Positions 24,021 through 31,346 of a stretch of DNA of 36,673 nt are shown here, one piece after another. The stretch comes from Spirochaetia bacterium. Its GTDB lineage: Bacteria > Spirochaetota > Spirochaetia > Treponematales > Breznakiellaceae. A program made the translations under genes and the position numbers. The stretch's first letter is position 1; every line of letters starts with the position of its first letter. The notes beneath the pieces were generated by a model. The model searched no databases. It was not told the DNA's origin and saw only the letters and a program-made list of their open reading frames with translations. The stretch covers positions 1 through 36,673 of the forward strand of contig BOAV01000015.1 of the NCBI GenBank assembly GCA_026002045.1. Reading direction: 5' to 3'.

Positions 24021-26162
24021 CTAAAAAAAACTTAGCTTCTCTTTTTTGGCAAACTCAATAAAAGCCTCGGCGATGCCGTCTTTGGTAAATCCGTCATGAT
24101 TAAAAAGATCGTGCTTTACGATAAAATGACCATGACTGTCCAGTACATAATCATTCGGATGATGGGCGTCACCGTAAGCCGGGGCTGGCTCTGCGGCCAT
24201 ATCGCGATCAACTGGAACAGAACGTTTTTGCTTTTTGGGCTCCGGCAAGGCGATATCCTTATAACGCATATAGATTTTTTCGCCGCTGGAATCTTTGCTT
24301 GGTTCCCGCATGGTGGCAAAAAAGATGTTATAGTCTTCTTTTTTTGGGCATAGTTTGTCATCCCATTTTTGTACGAAAAGTACACTGGTTTTGGTTCCGG
24401 TATGGGGCTTAAACACATTTCCGTGGATGCCGACAACAGCCAGAATACGGCAGCGTTCCACGATAAACTCACGGATGGCCTTGTCGCTGGAATTATTAAA
24501 CCGGCCCTGGGGCAATACGATAGCCATACGCCCGCCGGGCTTAAGGTAGCTGAGGTTCCGCTCAATAAACAGAATATCCCGGCTCATCTTTGACTGCTGC
24601 TTTCCTGCGGCATTACGGGCAATTGCGTTGTGGTTCGCAAGGATCACATCATCGGTAATATCTCCGGCGAAGGGCGGATTGGCCATCAGGATGTCAAACT
24701 TAAAGGCGCTGTTATCATCGGGCCGGACACGGAGTTTTTCAAGTTTGGCAAAGCCCTCATTATAGATACTTAGCCAGGAGCGATCTCGGGTGGTCTCATC
24801 CCAACGGGTATAGTCGAGGGTGTTAAGAAGCAGCACATTACTGTGACCATCACCGGCGATGATATTGAGCATACGGCCAACCCTGATAGAACGGCGGTCA
24901 AAGTCGATGGCGAATATTTTATCGCGGACATAATTGGTCTCCCGTTTTGTGCGGGAAGAATTGGTAAATAAATTCGATTTATTGGGATTTATATTGCCCC
25001 AAACATACATCACCGTGTGCATGGGAAATCCGCAGCTTCCGGCCGCAGTATCGATCATGCTTTCGGTTTCTTTTGGATTGAGCATCCGCACACACATGTC
25101 AATGACATAACGGGGCGTAAAGTATTGCCCCTTACTGCCCTTTTGTTCGGTGGTGACCAGGTATTCAAAGGCATCGTCCACCACTTCAAGGTTTGAATTA
25201 AAGAGCTTGACATCCTGCAAATAGGATACGCAGGTCTTTAATTGGGTAGGGGTTAGATCAAATTTATCATCGTCGGGGAATATACCGTTCCATTCTTTAC
25301 GGGCGGTTTCAAAAAGCGTATTGATCCGTTTAGCGGTTTCTGTTTCAGTTCCGGTGTTTCTGAACTGAAGCGGACGAAAATTATCATCATCAATATTTTC
25401 GAGTTTTATCTTATTCCGCAGTAATACTGCCATATTGTCGGCATCATCACCGCTCATATATTCATCATAGAGCTTGGTAAACAAGAGCTTGAAAATTTCT
25501 TCAAAACTGTCCACCCCCGAATTCGCCAGTACGATATCCTCAAATTCCAGGATAACATCCTTGAGGGATTTTTCCTGGAGTTTGTCATTCAGAAAGAGAG
25601 ATTTAATGGTATAACGTACATTCAGAACATCGGTAAGGGTTTGGTCGGCGGATGGCAGATAGGACAATTTTTCAAGATAGGTAGTCTTTTTCTTTGGGTC
25701 CTCCTGCTTGAAAAAGTATTCAATTGAATTGCCGTCTGTCCACACGCCGATGGAAGCGCCCGCAAATTTGCAGTAAGATTCCAGCTGGGTTCGGCCTTCT
25801 TTTGCCGTGGGGTTATCCGGGCTTTTTAGTTCGACGATAATATAAGGCTGATTTATCCGCTCCTGCTCAAAAATGACAATGTCCGCCCGTTTCGAGCTTG
25901 ATCCCATCTTTACTTCACTTTGTATATCGAAATTGGAAGGATCATAACCGTATTCATTTATTAATTTTGCCAGATAGAGCTGCCGCACTATTTCTTCGGG
26001 GGTAAGCTTGATTTCCTTTTTACGAATCAGACAGGTGACATAATAAGCCGGTTTGCCCTTAACATCCCTGGTAATGATCCTGTTAATAAGGTCTTGTTTG
26101 CTCTTTTGACTGAATTGGGTGAGCTTGTATTCAGTGGAATCTAAAATCTCGCTTAACTGCAT
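24021..26162 (-). CDS. hsdM: Nuclease-methyltransferase fusion (HsdM-like with N-terminal PD-(D/E)XK)
   Basis: A 713-residue protein. Residues 40-130 match the restriction-nuclease module seen at the N-terminus of HsdR-like proteins: KRAD94IVIFEQ, then YIIVE111LK113SPDNP. A linker leads to an N6-adenine methyltransferase core: GQYFTPRYVIDMCVRML, MIDTAAGSCGF (motif I), MANPPFAGD (N495PPF, motif IV) and a region before the C-terminal KEKLSFF. Cutting and methylation in one chain with a separate specificity subunit resembles BcgI-like type IIB systems; there is no helicase HsdR. AAAGGA supports ATG at 26162 over the in-frame TTG at 26210. The gene ends at a T8 run. Confidence 0.85.
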   Translation of the reverse strand: MQLSEILDSTEYKLTQFSQKSKQDLINRIITRDVKGKPAYYVTCLIRKKEIKLTPEEIVRQLYLAKLINEYGYDPSNFDIQSEVKMGSSSKRADIVIFEQERINQPYIIVELKSPDNPTAKEGRTQLESYCKFAGASIGVWTDGNSIEYFFKQEDPKKKTTYLEKLSYLPSADQTLTDVLNVRYTIKSLFLNDKLQEKSLKDVILEFEDIVLANSGVDSFEEIFKLLFTKLYDEYMSGDDADNMAVLLRNKIKLENIDDDNFRPLQFRNTGTETETAKRINTLFETARKEWNGIFPDDDKFDLTPTQLKTCVSYLQDVKLFNSNLEVVDDAFEYLVTTEQKGSKGQYFTPRYVIDMCVRMLNPKETESMIDTAAGSCGFPMHTVMYVWGNINPNKSNLFTNSSRTKRETNYVRDKIFAIDFDRRSIRVGRMLNIIAGDGHSNVLLLNTLDYTRWDETTRDRSWLSIYNEGFAKLEKLRVRPDDNSAFKFDILMANPPFAGDITDDVILANHNAIARNAAGKQQSKMSRDILFIERNLSYLKPGGRMAIVLPQGRFNNSSDKAIREFIVERCRILAVVGIHGNVFKPHTGTKTSVLFVQKWDDKLCPKKEDYNIFFATMREPSKDSSGEKIYMRYKDIALPEPKKQKRSVPVDRDMAAEPAPAYGDAHHPNDYVLDSHGHFIVKHDLFNHDGFTKDGIAEAFIEFAKKEKLSFF
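24023..24030 (-). promoter_or_regulatory. T8 run at the hsdM/hsdS junction, possible frameshift site
   Basis: The last hsdM codons read AGT TTT TTT TAG. A -1 slip on the run gives ...TTT TTT TTA GGA AGC and enters the open hsdS frame, producing one polypeptide that continues into LGSPFNEAKYKALLEG. T-TTT-TTT is a classic slippery heptamer. Loss of one T, or gain of two, would fuse the genes permanently. Confidence 0.45.
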
Positions 26163-26208
26163 CGTTATTCCTTTCAAAATGACGATATCACAAGGGCAAA
26201 TTTTATAC

Positions 26209-26240
26209 AAGTTGACAACTTCCCTGTCCCCTCCTACACT
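26209..26240 (+). promoter_or_regulatory. Palindrome and promoter between hsdM and the ASCH gene
   Basis: AAGTTG-A-CAACTT (26209-26221) is a perfect inverted repeat that contains the -35 box TTGACA (26212-26217). After a 17-nt spacer comes TACACT (26235-26240), and 6 nt later the ATG of the ASCH gene. On the minus strand TATAAA of a possible hsdM promoter adjoins the palindrome, so one regulator could control both genes. Confidence 0.5.
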
Positions 26241-26246
26241 AAACCC

Positions 26247-26656
26247 ATGGACCTCCTCCTCTCCATCCAGCCCTAATCGCCCGGCGTATCACCAGCGGAA
26301 AAAAGAAATACGAATACCGCAGGACCATCTTTAAGCAGAAAGTCAATTACATATATCTGTACTCTTCTGCGCCCGTAAAAAAAATCGTGTGCCGTTGGAA
26401 GTATGCGGGGCATCTTGCGGGCAGTATTGATGAAATCTGGGGAAAAACAGCGAAGCTCTCCGCCGCGTCTGAGGCCGGATACCGGGATTATTTTACGGGG
26501 AAAAAAATCGCCTATGCGATACGGATCGAGGATTTGGTGGTTTTTGAGCCGCCCCTGGATCCATATAAAAATGATCCCGCCTTTCGTCCGCCGCAATCAT
26601 TCATGTACATTAAAGACAGGGGCGCTTTTTCTTTCCTGCGTAATGCCTCATTATAA
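26247..26656 (+). pseudogene. ASCH-domain protein gene with a 1-nt frameshift
   Basis: The frame opens MDLLLSIQP and hits a stop at once. One base further on, another frame continues as ARRITSGKKKYEYRRTIFK and on to PVKKIVCRWKYAG, then YFTGKKIAYAIRIEDLV and PPQSFMYIKDRGAF, ending at 26656. Joined, this is a standard ASCH/YqfB-like protein of about 136 residues: SIxPxxAxxIxxGxKxYExRR at the start, and the late PPQSFxY. A single inserted base around 26275 restores it (QPYIARRI, for example). ASCH proteins bind RNA or modified nucleosides. The gene sits inside the island's right edge and diverges from hsdM. Confidence 0.7.
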
Positions 26657-26658
26657 AA

Positions 26659-26676
26659 TTCTAACCATAGTTAGAA
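26659..26676. other. Perfect small hairpin after the ASCH gene
   Basis: TTCTAAC (26659-26665), loop CATA, GTTAGAA (26670-26676). It starts 2 nt after the ASCH stop. No T-tract follows on the plus strand, so termination is doubtful. It sits 22 nt before the right island repeat. Confidence 0.4.
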
Positions 26677-26697
26677 ATCCTCAAGGGCAGAGGGAAT

Positions 26698-26716
26698 GGC
26701 AGCATGGCGTAGGCCC
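26698..26716 (+). repeat. Right copy of the 19-bp direct repeat bounding the island
   Basis: Identical to 18852-18870 in sequence and orientation. It lies 10 nt beyond the stop codon of the acetyltransferase gene (minus strand). Removing one copy and the 7.8 kb between would leave the acetyltransferase gene directly upstream of ileS on the minus strand. Confidence 0.6.
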
Positions 26717-26725
26717 AATAACTGT

Positions 26726-27898
26726 TTACACCCCATCGGCAAGTTCAAAAGAAAGCGGCAGGGGCAGCAGGCTTTGCAAAAACGGATTTCCCCGGATAAT
26801 AGGCGATACCAAAGGCGCCGTAAAGGAAAAGAAAAACTCCATGGCTTCCGGATGACTTAGGGTTGCCGCCGGGCCGGCATTGGTTTTTGAAACCGAAGGA
26901 CTGCCGCGGGATACGGCGATACAGAGGGTTTCCTGCCCTTCAATCCGTACCGTCCAGGAACCGTCGGGAACATTTTGATCCCGGCATTTAAGTTTGAGCA
27001 GGGCGCTTAAAAAACGGGGATAGTCAAATATATTGAAACTGTAGGCGGAACGGAATTGGCCTTCCTCGGCAAAGCGGGACAGGGCGGCCAGTTTGTCTGT
27101 TTCATGGGGCTGGGCCATAACGCTTACCCGGTCCCGGTCATTGGTTTTACCTTGCAAATCCAAAAGCAGACCGATGACCTCGGCCGAGCGGGAATTATCA
27201 ATCAAATTGATTTCACCAACCTCACCGGGTTCGGGATAATAAACAAGATAACCAAAGAAGGCCTCCCCCTTCAGCACCGCATAGATCCGGCCATTCCAAG
27301 ACGAGAGGATATCAAAAAACTTTTCCCACCGCCGTTCCACCCGGGCGGTTTTGGCTTCGTGGAGACGGTACATTTCATCCAGCAGGCCCGTGTCCCCGGC
27401 ACTAATGGGCCGCAGGGAGAAACCGGAAACAAAATCCCGCCCCAGTATATGGCGGATATTGGCCTTCCGGCACTCAAAGACGGGCTGGGTCCCGGCGGAG
27501 GTATAGCCGAAATACTCATAGCGCTGTCGCTGTCCGCCGAGACAGCTGAATACGATGCCGTCCCGGCGCATATCTTCCAAAGCGAGGCCCATAAGGGTCC
27601 GCATATAACCCCGTGACCGGGCATAGGGGTGCACCGAAACCATACCGATGCCCCGCCCCGGCAGGGTATCGTCGCAAATATGCAGGCTCAGGGGATAGGC
27701 GCCGATAGCAGCCCTGATTTTGCCTTCTTCCCTGGCAAGGTAATGGATGCCCTCGGGAAAATATTCCCGCCTGTAAAGTTTGGGGAGCATGGCAGGAAAA
27801 TCATGGGGGCTCCGGGAGGCGCTGAACACATAATTGCCAAAATCAATTACCTCATCGTAATCTGCGGGGCTTGCCTTGACGTATTGGATGGACGACAT
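26726..27898 (-). CDS. Eis-like GNAT acetyltransferase
   Basis: A 390-residue protein. The N-terminal GNAT domain carries GIGMVSVHPYARSRGYMRTLMGLAL (acetyl-CoA loop, about 80-105) and VFSCLGGQRQRYEYFGY. The second half (FSLRPISAGDTGLLDEMYRLHEAKTARVERRWEKF) and a C-terminal SCP2-like region (CIAVSRGSPSVSKTNAGPAA) give the three-part Eis plan. Eis enzymes acetylate amines, including aminoglycosides in mycobacteria; the substrate here is unknown. GGAGATCC places the start at 27898. The longer open frame to 28054 runs into the SRP RNA gene and is rejected. Stop 10 nt from the island repeat. Confidence 0.82.
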   Translation of the reverse strand: MSSIQYVKASPADYDEVIDFGNYVFSASRSPHDFPAMLPKLYRREYFPEGIHYLAREEGKIRAAIGAYPLSLHICDDTLPGRGIGMVSVHPYARSRGYMRTLMGLALEDMRRDGIVFSCLGGQRQRYEYFGYTSAGTQPVFECRKANIRHILGRDFVSGFSLRPISAGDTGLLDEMYRLHEAKTARVERRWEKFFDILSSWNGRIYAVLKGEAFFGYLVYYPEPGEVGEINLIDNSRSAEVIGLLLDLQGKTNDRDRVSVMAQPHETDKLAALSRFAEEGQFRSAYSFNIFDYPRFLSALLKLKCRDQNVPDGSWTVRIEGQETLCIAVSRGSPSVSKTNAGPAATLSHPEAMEFFFSFTAPLVSPIIRGNPFLQSLLPLPLSFELADGV

Positions 27899-27990
27899 AA
27901 GGATCTCCTGCCATAAGTATGCTGCCATTCCCGGATTTGTGTCAAAGGTTCGGGTAGACACCCCCCCGCCTTGTCGGCTAGTATAAATCT

Positions 27991-28100
27991 GTCCCGCAGC
28001 CAGGAACCATGCGAGGAGACGCCGCCTAACTCCGCCAGGGCCGGAAGGATGCAACGGTAAGCGGTCGGCTTCTGCGCCGTGGCCTCCCTGGCTGTGGGGC
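27991..28100 (+). ncRNA. ffs: Signal recognition particle RNA (small bacterial type)
   Basis: CCCGCAGCCAGG at the 5' end pairs with CCTGGCTGTGGG at the 3' end, closing a long hairpin. The apical part contains GCCAGGGCCGGAAGGATGCAACGG, matching the conserved Ffh-binding region (GGAAGG with the symmetric loop). TATAAA at 27982-27987 is a suitable -10 box, and TCTTCTTTTTTT follows the stem as a terminator. The RNA scaffolds Ffh for co-translational membrane targeting. End points are accurate to a few bases. Confidence 0.88.
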
Positions 28101-28138
28101 TCTTCTTTTTTTCACCCCCTTTCGCTATACTCTAACCC

Positions 28139-29655
28139 ATGGCAGATGAAGCAATTACCGCCCCAAAATACGAAGTAACCGCCACCCGGCGGCGGCCCAA
28201 GACCTTCGATGAATTGGCGGGGCAGGAATTTGTGGTTTCCACCCTGAAAAATTCCCTGGAAAGCGGCCAGATTGCCCATGCCTACCTTTTTTCCGGACCC
28301 CGGGGCTGCGGCAAGACCAGCGCCGCCCGGATTCTGGCCCGGGCGCTGAACTGCGAAAAGGGGCCCACCGCGACGCCCTGCGGGGTCTGTTCCAACTGCC
28401 GGGAGATCAGCCAGGGGTCCAGTATGGACGTTATCGAAATCGACGGGGCCTCCAATAACGGCGTAGAAGCGGTCCGGCAGATCAAGGAGGAGGTTCGTTT
28501 TCCCCCAAACTCAGGGAAGTACAAGGTCTACATCATTGACGAAGTCCACATGCTCTCCAACAGCGCCTTTAACGCCCTGCTTAAAACCATCGAGGAACCG
28601 CCCCCTACATCGTGTTCATTTTTGCCACCACGGAAATGCAGAAGGTGCCGGCCACCATCAAGAGCCGCTGCCAGCAGTTCGCTTTCCGGCTCATCCCCAT
28701 CGAAACCATTCAGGGGATTCTGAAAAACATCTGCGCGGAGATGAAAATCGAGGCCGAAGATGAGGCACTGTTCTGGATCGCCCGTGAATCCACCGGGAGC
28801 CTCCGGGACGCATTTACCCTTTTCGATCAGGTGGTGTCCTTTTCTGCCGGGCATATCGGCGCCCGGCTTATCCGGGAAAAACTGGGCCTGGTGGGGCTGG
28901 AAAAGCTCAACGGCCTTGCGGAAGCTTGCGCCGCCAACGACACCCCCCAATGCTTCGCCTTGATCGACGAGATCCTCGGCTCCGGTGTCGCCATCGAACA
29001 GTTCATCATCGATATGGCGGGGTTCTACCGGAGCCTGCTGCTTTTGAAAAATGGGGTCACCCGTGAATCCCTTTTGGGCTACAAGCCGGAACGGTTTTCC
29101 GCAAAGGCCCTGGAAAGCCTGGATTCCATCCGGCTGGAACAGGCCCTGGAACTGCTTTTGAACTGTTACCGGGATATCCGCTATTCGGTGTCCCCCCGGT
29201 TTGAGCTGGAAACGGCGATCTCCAAACTTTCCTGGCTGAGCCGCTGGGTCTCGCCGCCGGAACTGCGGGCCGCAGTGGACGCCGCCCGCAACGCTTTAGG
29301 TGGTAATGTCTCCGGCAGACAGGGCGGGCTAGACCGCCCTTTAGCCGGAGGGCTCCCGAGCGGGCCCCGTGAGCCCGGAGGCACCGCGTCATCCCTGACC
29401 GAGGAATTCAAGCGCCGCATGGCGGAACGGGAGTCGGAGACGGCTGTTGTCAAAGCCCCATCTGTGAACGGGGATGTCGAGAATGACGAGGATGTGCCCG
29501 TCTGGCGCACCCTGTCAAAGAGCTTTGAGGAAAGTATCGCGGAGAAGAAGGCGGCAGGCAGCGGTGGGGCCGTTGAACCGCCCGCCCCTGAACCGCCGCC
29601 GGACTATCGGATCGAACGGGTTCTCCGCTTATTTCGGGGGACCATAGTCAAATGA
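28139..29655 (+). CDS. dnaX: DNA polymerase III subunit gamma/tau, frame interrupted at a C-run
   Basis: The clamp-loader ATPase. From ATG 28139: P-loop GPRGCGKT (53-60), zinc module CGVCSNC, IIDEVHML and NALLKTIEEPPP. At codons 154-156 the frame breaks: CCG CCC CCT ACA is read, where CCG CCC CCC TAC would give PPPYIVFIFATTEMQKVPATIKSRCQQFAF in the second frame, which runs to 29655. One C too few in 28601-28605 explains it. Restored length is about 505 residues, shorter than E. coli tau and with a Pro/Glu-rich tail. dnaX is essential, so this is probably a sequencing error, less likely recoding. TATACT ends 7 nt before the ATG. Confidence 0.88.
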
Positions 29656-29682
29656 GTTTTTCAAACTTGAGTTTTTCAAACT
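29653..29682 (+). repeat. Tandem 15-bp repeat at the dnaX stop
   Basis: TGAGTTTTTCAAACT occurs twice in tandem (29653-29667 and 29668-29682). The first copy begins with the dnaX stop codon. Each copy can form a small AGTTT-TTC-AAACT hairpin. The ybaB ribosome-binding site GGAG follows directly, so the repeats may tune ybaB translation. Confidence 0.6.
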
Positions 29683-29695
29683 CTTGGAGTAAATC

Positions 29696-30058
29696 ATGAA
29701 CATTAATCCTTTTGACATTTTGAAAAACGCCCAGAAGATACAGGAACAAATGGGGGCTTTTCAGGAGAAGCTCGATGGTATCAGCGTCACCGGTTCCGCC
29801 GGGGGCGGTATGGTGGAGATTGACCTCAACGGCAAGATGGAAGTCCTTGCCGTCCGCATTGCCCCGGAGACGATAGATCCCAATGAGGCGGAGATGCTTC
29901 AGGACCTGATCACCGCCGCCTTTACCGACGGCATGGGAAAAATTCGGGAGCGGATAAGCCAGGAAATGGGCGCCCTTACCGGCGGCATGGGTATGCCCGG
30001 TATGCCGCCAGGATTTCCCGGCGGCGGTTTTCCCGGCAGCATTACGGGGCTGTCGTGA
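29696..30058 (+). CDS. ybaB: YbaB/EbfC family nucleoid-associated protein
   Basis: A 120-residue DNA-binding protein. MNINPFDILKNAQKIQEQMGAFQEKL and VTGSAGGGMVEIDLNGKMEVLAVRIAPETIDPNEAEMLQDLITAAF are diagnostic of the family, which forms dimers shaped like tweezers that bind DNA. The tail is rich in Gly, Met and Pro (GGMGMPGMPPGFPGGGFPG). GGAG precedes the ATG. It stands between dnaX and recR, the conserved dnaX-ybaB-recR order of many bacteria, and its stop overlaps the recR GTG start (GTGA). Confidence 0.9.
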   Translation: MNINPFDILKNAQKIQEQMGAFQEKLDGISVTGSAGGGMVEIDLNGKMEVLAVRIAPETIDPNEAEMLQDLITAAFTDGMGKIRERISQEMGALTGGMGMPGMPPGFPGGGFPGSITGLS

Positions 30059-30648
30059 GCCTCAATGCCCTGGACCGGCTGGTGGCGCTTCTTTCAAAAC
30101 TGCCGGGGGTGGGCAAAAAAAGCGCAGGCCGCATGGCCTATCACATTCTGGACGCCGATCCCAGTTACGCAGGAATGCTGGCGGCAGAGTTGGCGGGGCT
30201 TCACCAGGCGATCCGCCGCTGTTCCCTGTGCGGCAGTTTTACCGAGTCTGACCCCTGCCCCATCTGCGCCGATCCCGGCAGGGATCACTCAATCATCTGC
30301 GTGGTTGAACGGGCCCAGGATGTGCGGGTCATCGAAGAATCAAAGGAATTCCGGGGGATCTTCCATGTGCTGGGCGGCCTTATCGCTCCCCTGGAGGGAA
30401 TCAGCCCCGGTAACCTGACCATTGGCCAACTGATGAACCGGGTCCGCAAAGATAGCGTCCGGGAGGTGATCCTCGCCATGAACCCTACCATCGAAGGGGA
30501 CACCACCGCCCTCTATCTGCAAAAGGTCCTCAAAGAATTTAACATCGAAGTAACCCGCCTTGCTTCGGGGCTTCCCGTGGGCGGCGACCTGGAATACGCC
30601 GACCGCCTCACCCTGTCCCGGAGCTTCCGGGGGAGAATACGGGTGTAA
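30055..30648 (+). CDS. recR: Recombination mediator RecR
   Basis: A 197-residue protein of the RecFOR pathway that helps load RecA at single-strand gaps. Present are the helix-hairpin-helix LPGVGKKSAGRMAYHIL (about 17-33), the four-Cys zinc finger CSLCGSFTESDPCPIC, the Toprim domain IICVVERAQDVRVIEES to VREVILAMNPTIEGDTTALYL, and the Walker-like end RLASGLPVGGDLEYADRLTLSRSFRGR. Length and motifs are standard. GTG at 30055 overlaps the ybaB stop. A terminator-like hairpin follows 20 nt after the gene. Confidence 0.93.
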   Translation: MSLNALDRLVALLSKLPGVGKKSAGRMAYHILDADPSYAGMLAAELAGLHQAIRRCSLCGSFTESDPCPICADPGRDHSIICVVERAQDVRVIEESKEFRGIFHVLGGLIAPLEGISPGNLTIGQLMNRVRKDSVREVILAMNPTIEGDTTALYLQKVLKEFNIEVTRLASGLPVGGDLEYADRLTLSRSFRGRIRV

Positions 30649-30665
30649 GGAGAAAGGCAAGTTTC

Positions 30666-30696
30666 ACCCCGCTGTCATTGCCGGGGGCGGGTTTTT
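30666..30696 (+). terminator. Terminator after recR
   Basis: CCCGC (30668-30672) pairs with GCGGG (30687-30691), directly followed by five Ts. The stem is short with a 14-nt loop (CCCCG/CGGGG is an alternative), so strength is uncertain, but position fits the end of the dnaX-ybaB-recR transcript. Confidence 0.5.
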
Positions 30697-30991
30697 ATGT
30701 TAAAAAATTATCTATATTTCTTTTTCCGTGTAAAATCCGATAAACCCTGATCGTACTGCCGGTTTTGAGAATTTTATAAAATACCAGATATTCCTGAATG
30801 ATCATCCTGCGATAGTTTTTGTTTCCTTCATATTCAACATACATATAGGGATTTTGTGCGAGACCATCAAATCCCTGTTCCAGGGCATCAATGAAGCGGC
30901 CTACTGTGCCGGGATAAAATTGGGACAAATAACGACAAATATCCTCAATATCCGCCACTGCCCGCTTTAAGAGTTTTATTTCATAGATCAC
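30695..30991 (-). CDS. ParE/RelE-superfamily toxin (second module)
   Basis: A 98-residue toxin: MIYEIKLLKRAVADIEDICRYLS at the start, YPGTVGRFIDALEQGFDGLAQNPYMYVEYEGNKNYRRMII in the middle and YLVFYKILKTGSTIRVYRILHGKRNIDNFL at the end, the ParE-like pattern including the closing Arg-rich strand. The gene overlaps the antitoxin end by 11 nt and is coupled to it. Length is complete. It converges with recR. It differs from the toxin at 5769 enough to be an independent acquisition. Confidence 0.85.
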   Translation of the reverse strand: MIYEIKLLKRAVADIEDICRYLSQFYPGTVGRFIDALEQGFDGLAQNPYMYVEYEGNKNYRRMIIQEYLVFYKILKTGSTIRVYRILHGKRNIDNFLT

Positions 30992-31265
30992 GATATTTTT
31001 TTCTTAAGCGGCGGAATACATCCTTATAATCCTGCCAATCGGCATCGGGAGAGACCGCCTCTTTTTCCGCCTCATCAAGTTTCTCAGCCACATACATAAA
31101 ATGTTGGTATTCTTCAATTTTAGCGTAATCTTCGATATTGATAAGAACCGCCGCTCCCCGGCCATTTTTGGTAATGATCACCGGATCATGATTATCCAAC
31201 AGGGATTCTATTTCGGTATAATTATTTCGTAAGTCCCGTACCGGCCGCGCCTGTATGTTTTGCAT
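30981..31265 (-). CDS. Phd/YefM-family antitoxin (second module)
   Basis: A 94-residue antitoxin: QARPVRDLRNNYTEIESLLDNHDPVIITKNGRGAAVLINIEDYAKIEEY is a standard Phd/YefM N-terminal DNA-binding half, and the acidic tail (YVAEKLDEAEKEAVSPD) should bind the toxin. The start at 31265 follows AAAGGGGG; the frame's 16 upstream codons look non-coding and include MMAYLKCDTLIKGG. It is first in the operon, the normal order for this family. Confidence 0.83.
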   Translation of the reverse strand: MQNIQARPVRDLRNNYTEIESLLDNHDPVIITKNGRGAAVLINIEDYAKIEEYQHFMYVAEKLDEAEKEAVSPDADWQDYKDVFRRLRKKYRDL

Positions 31266-31346
31266 ATTGAATCCCCCTTTAATGAGCGTATCACATTTGA
31301 GATACGCCATCAAGACCTAAGCGGAGGGCTCCTGCAGGGCAGCACA

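Noticed and set aside
27899..28054. Upstream extension of the acetyltransferase frame
   Set aside because: It overlaps the SRP RNA gene antisense, and a GGAG ribosome-binding site marks the ATG at 27898.
29300..29385. GC-rich palindromic stretch inside dnaX (region of GGAGGGC and CCCGAGCGGG)
   Set aside because: It lies in the low-complexity linker of the protein, stays in frame, and has no second copy that I could find; not enough to call a mobile element.
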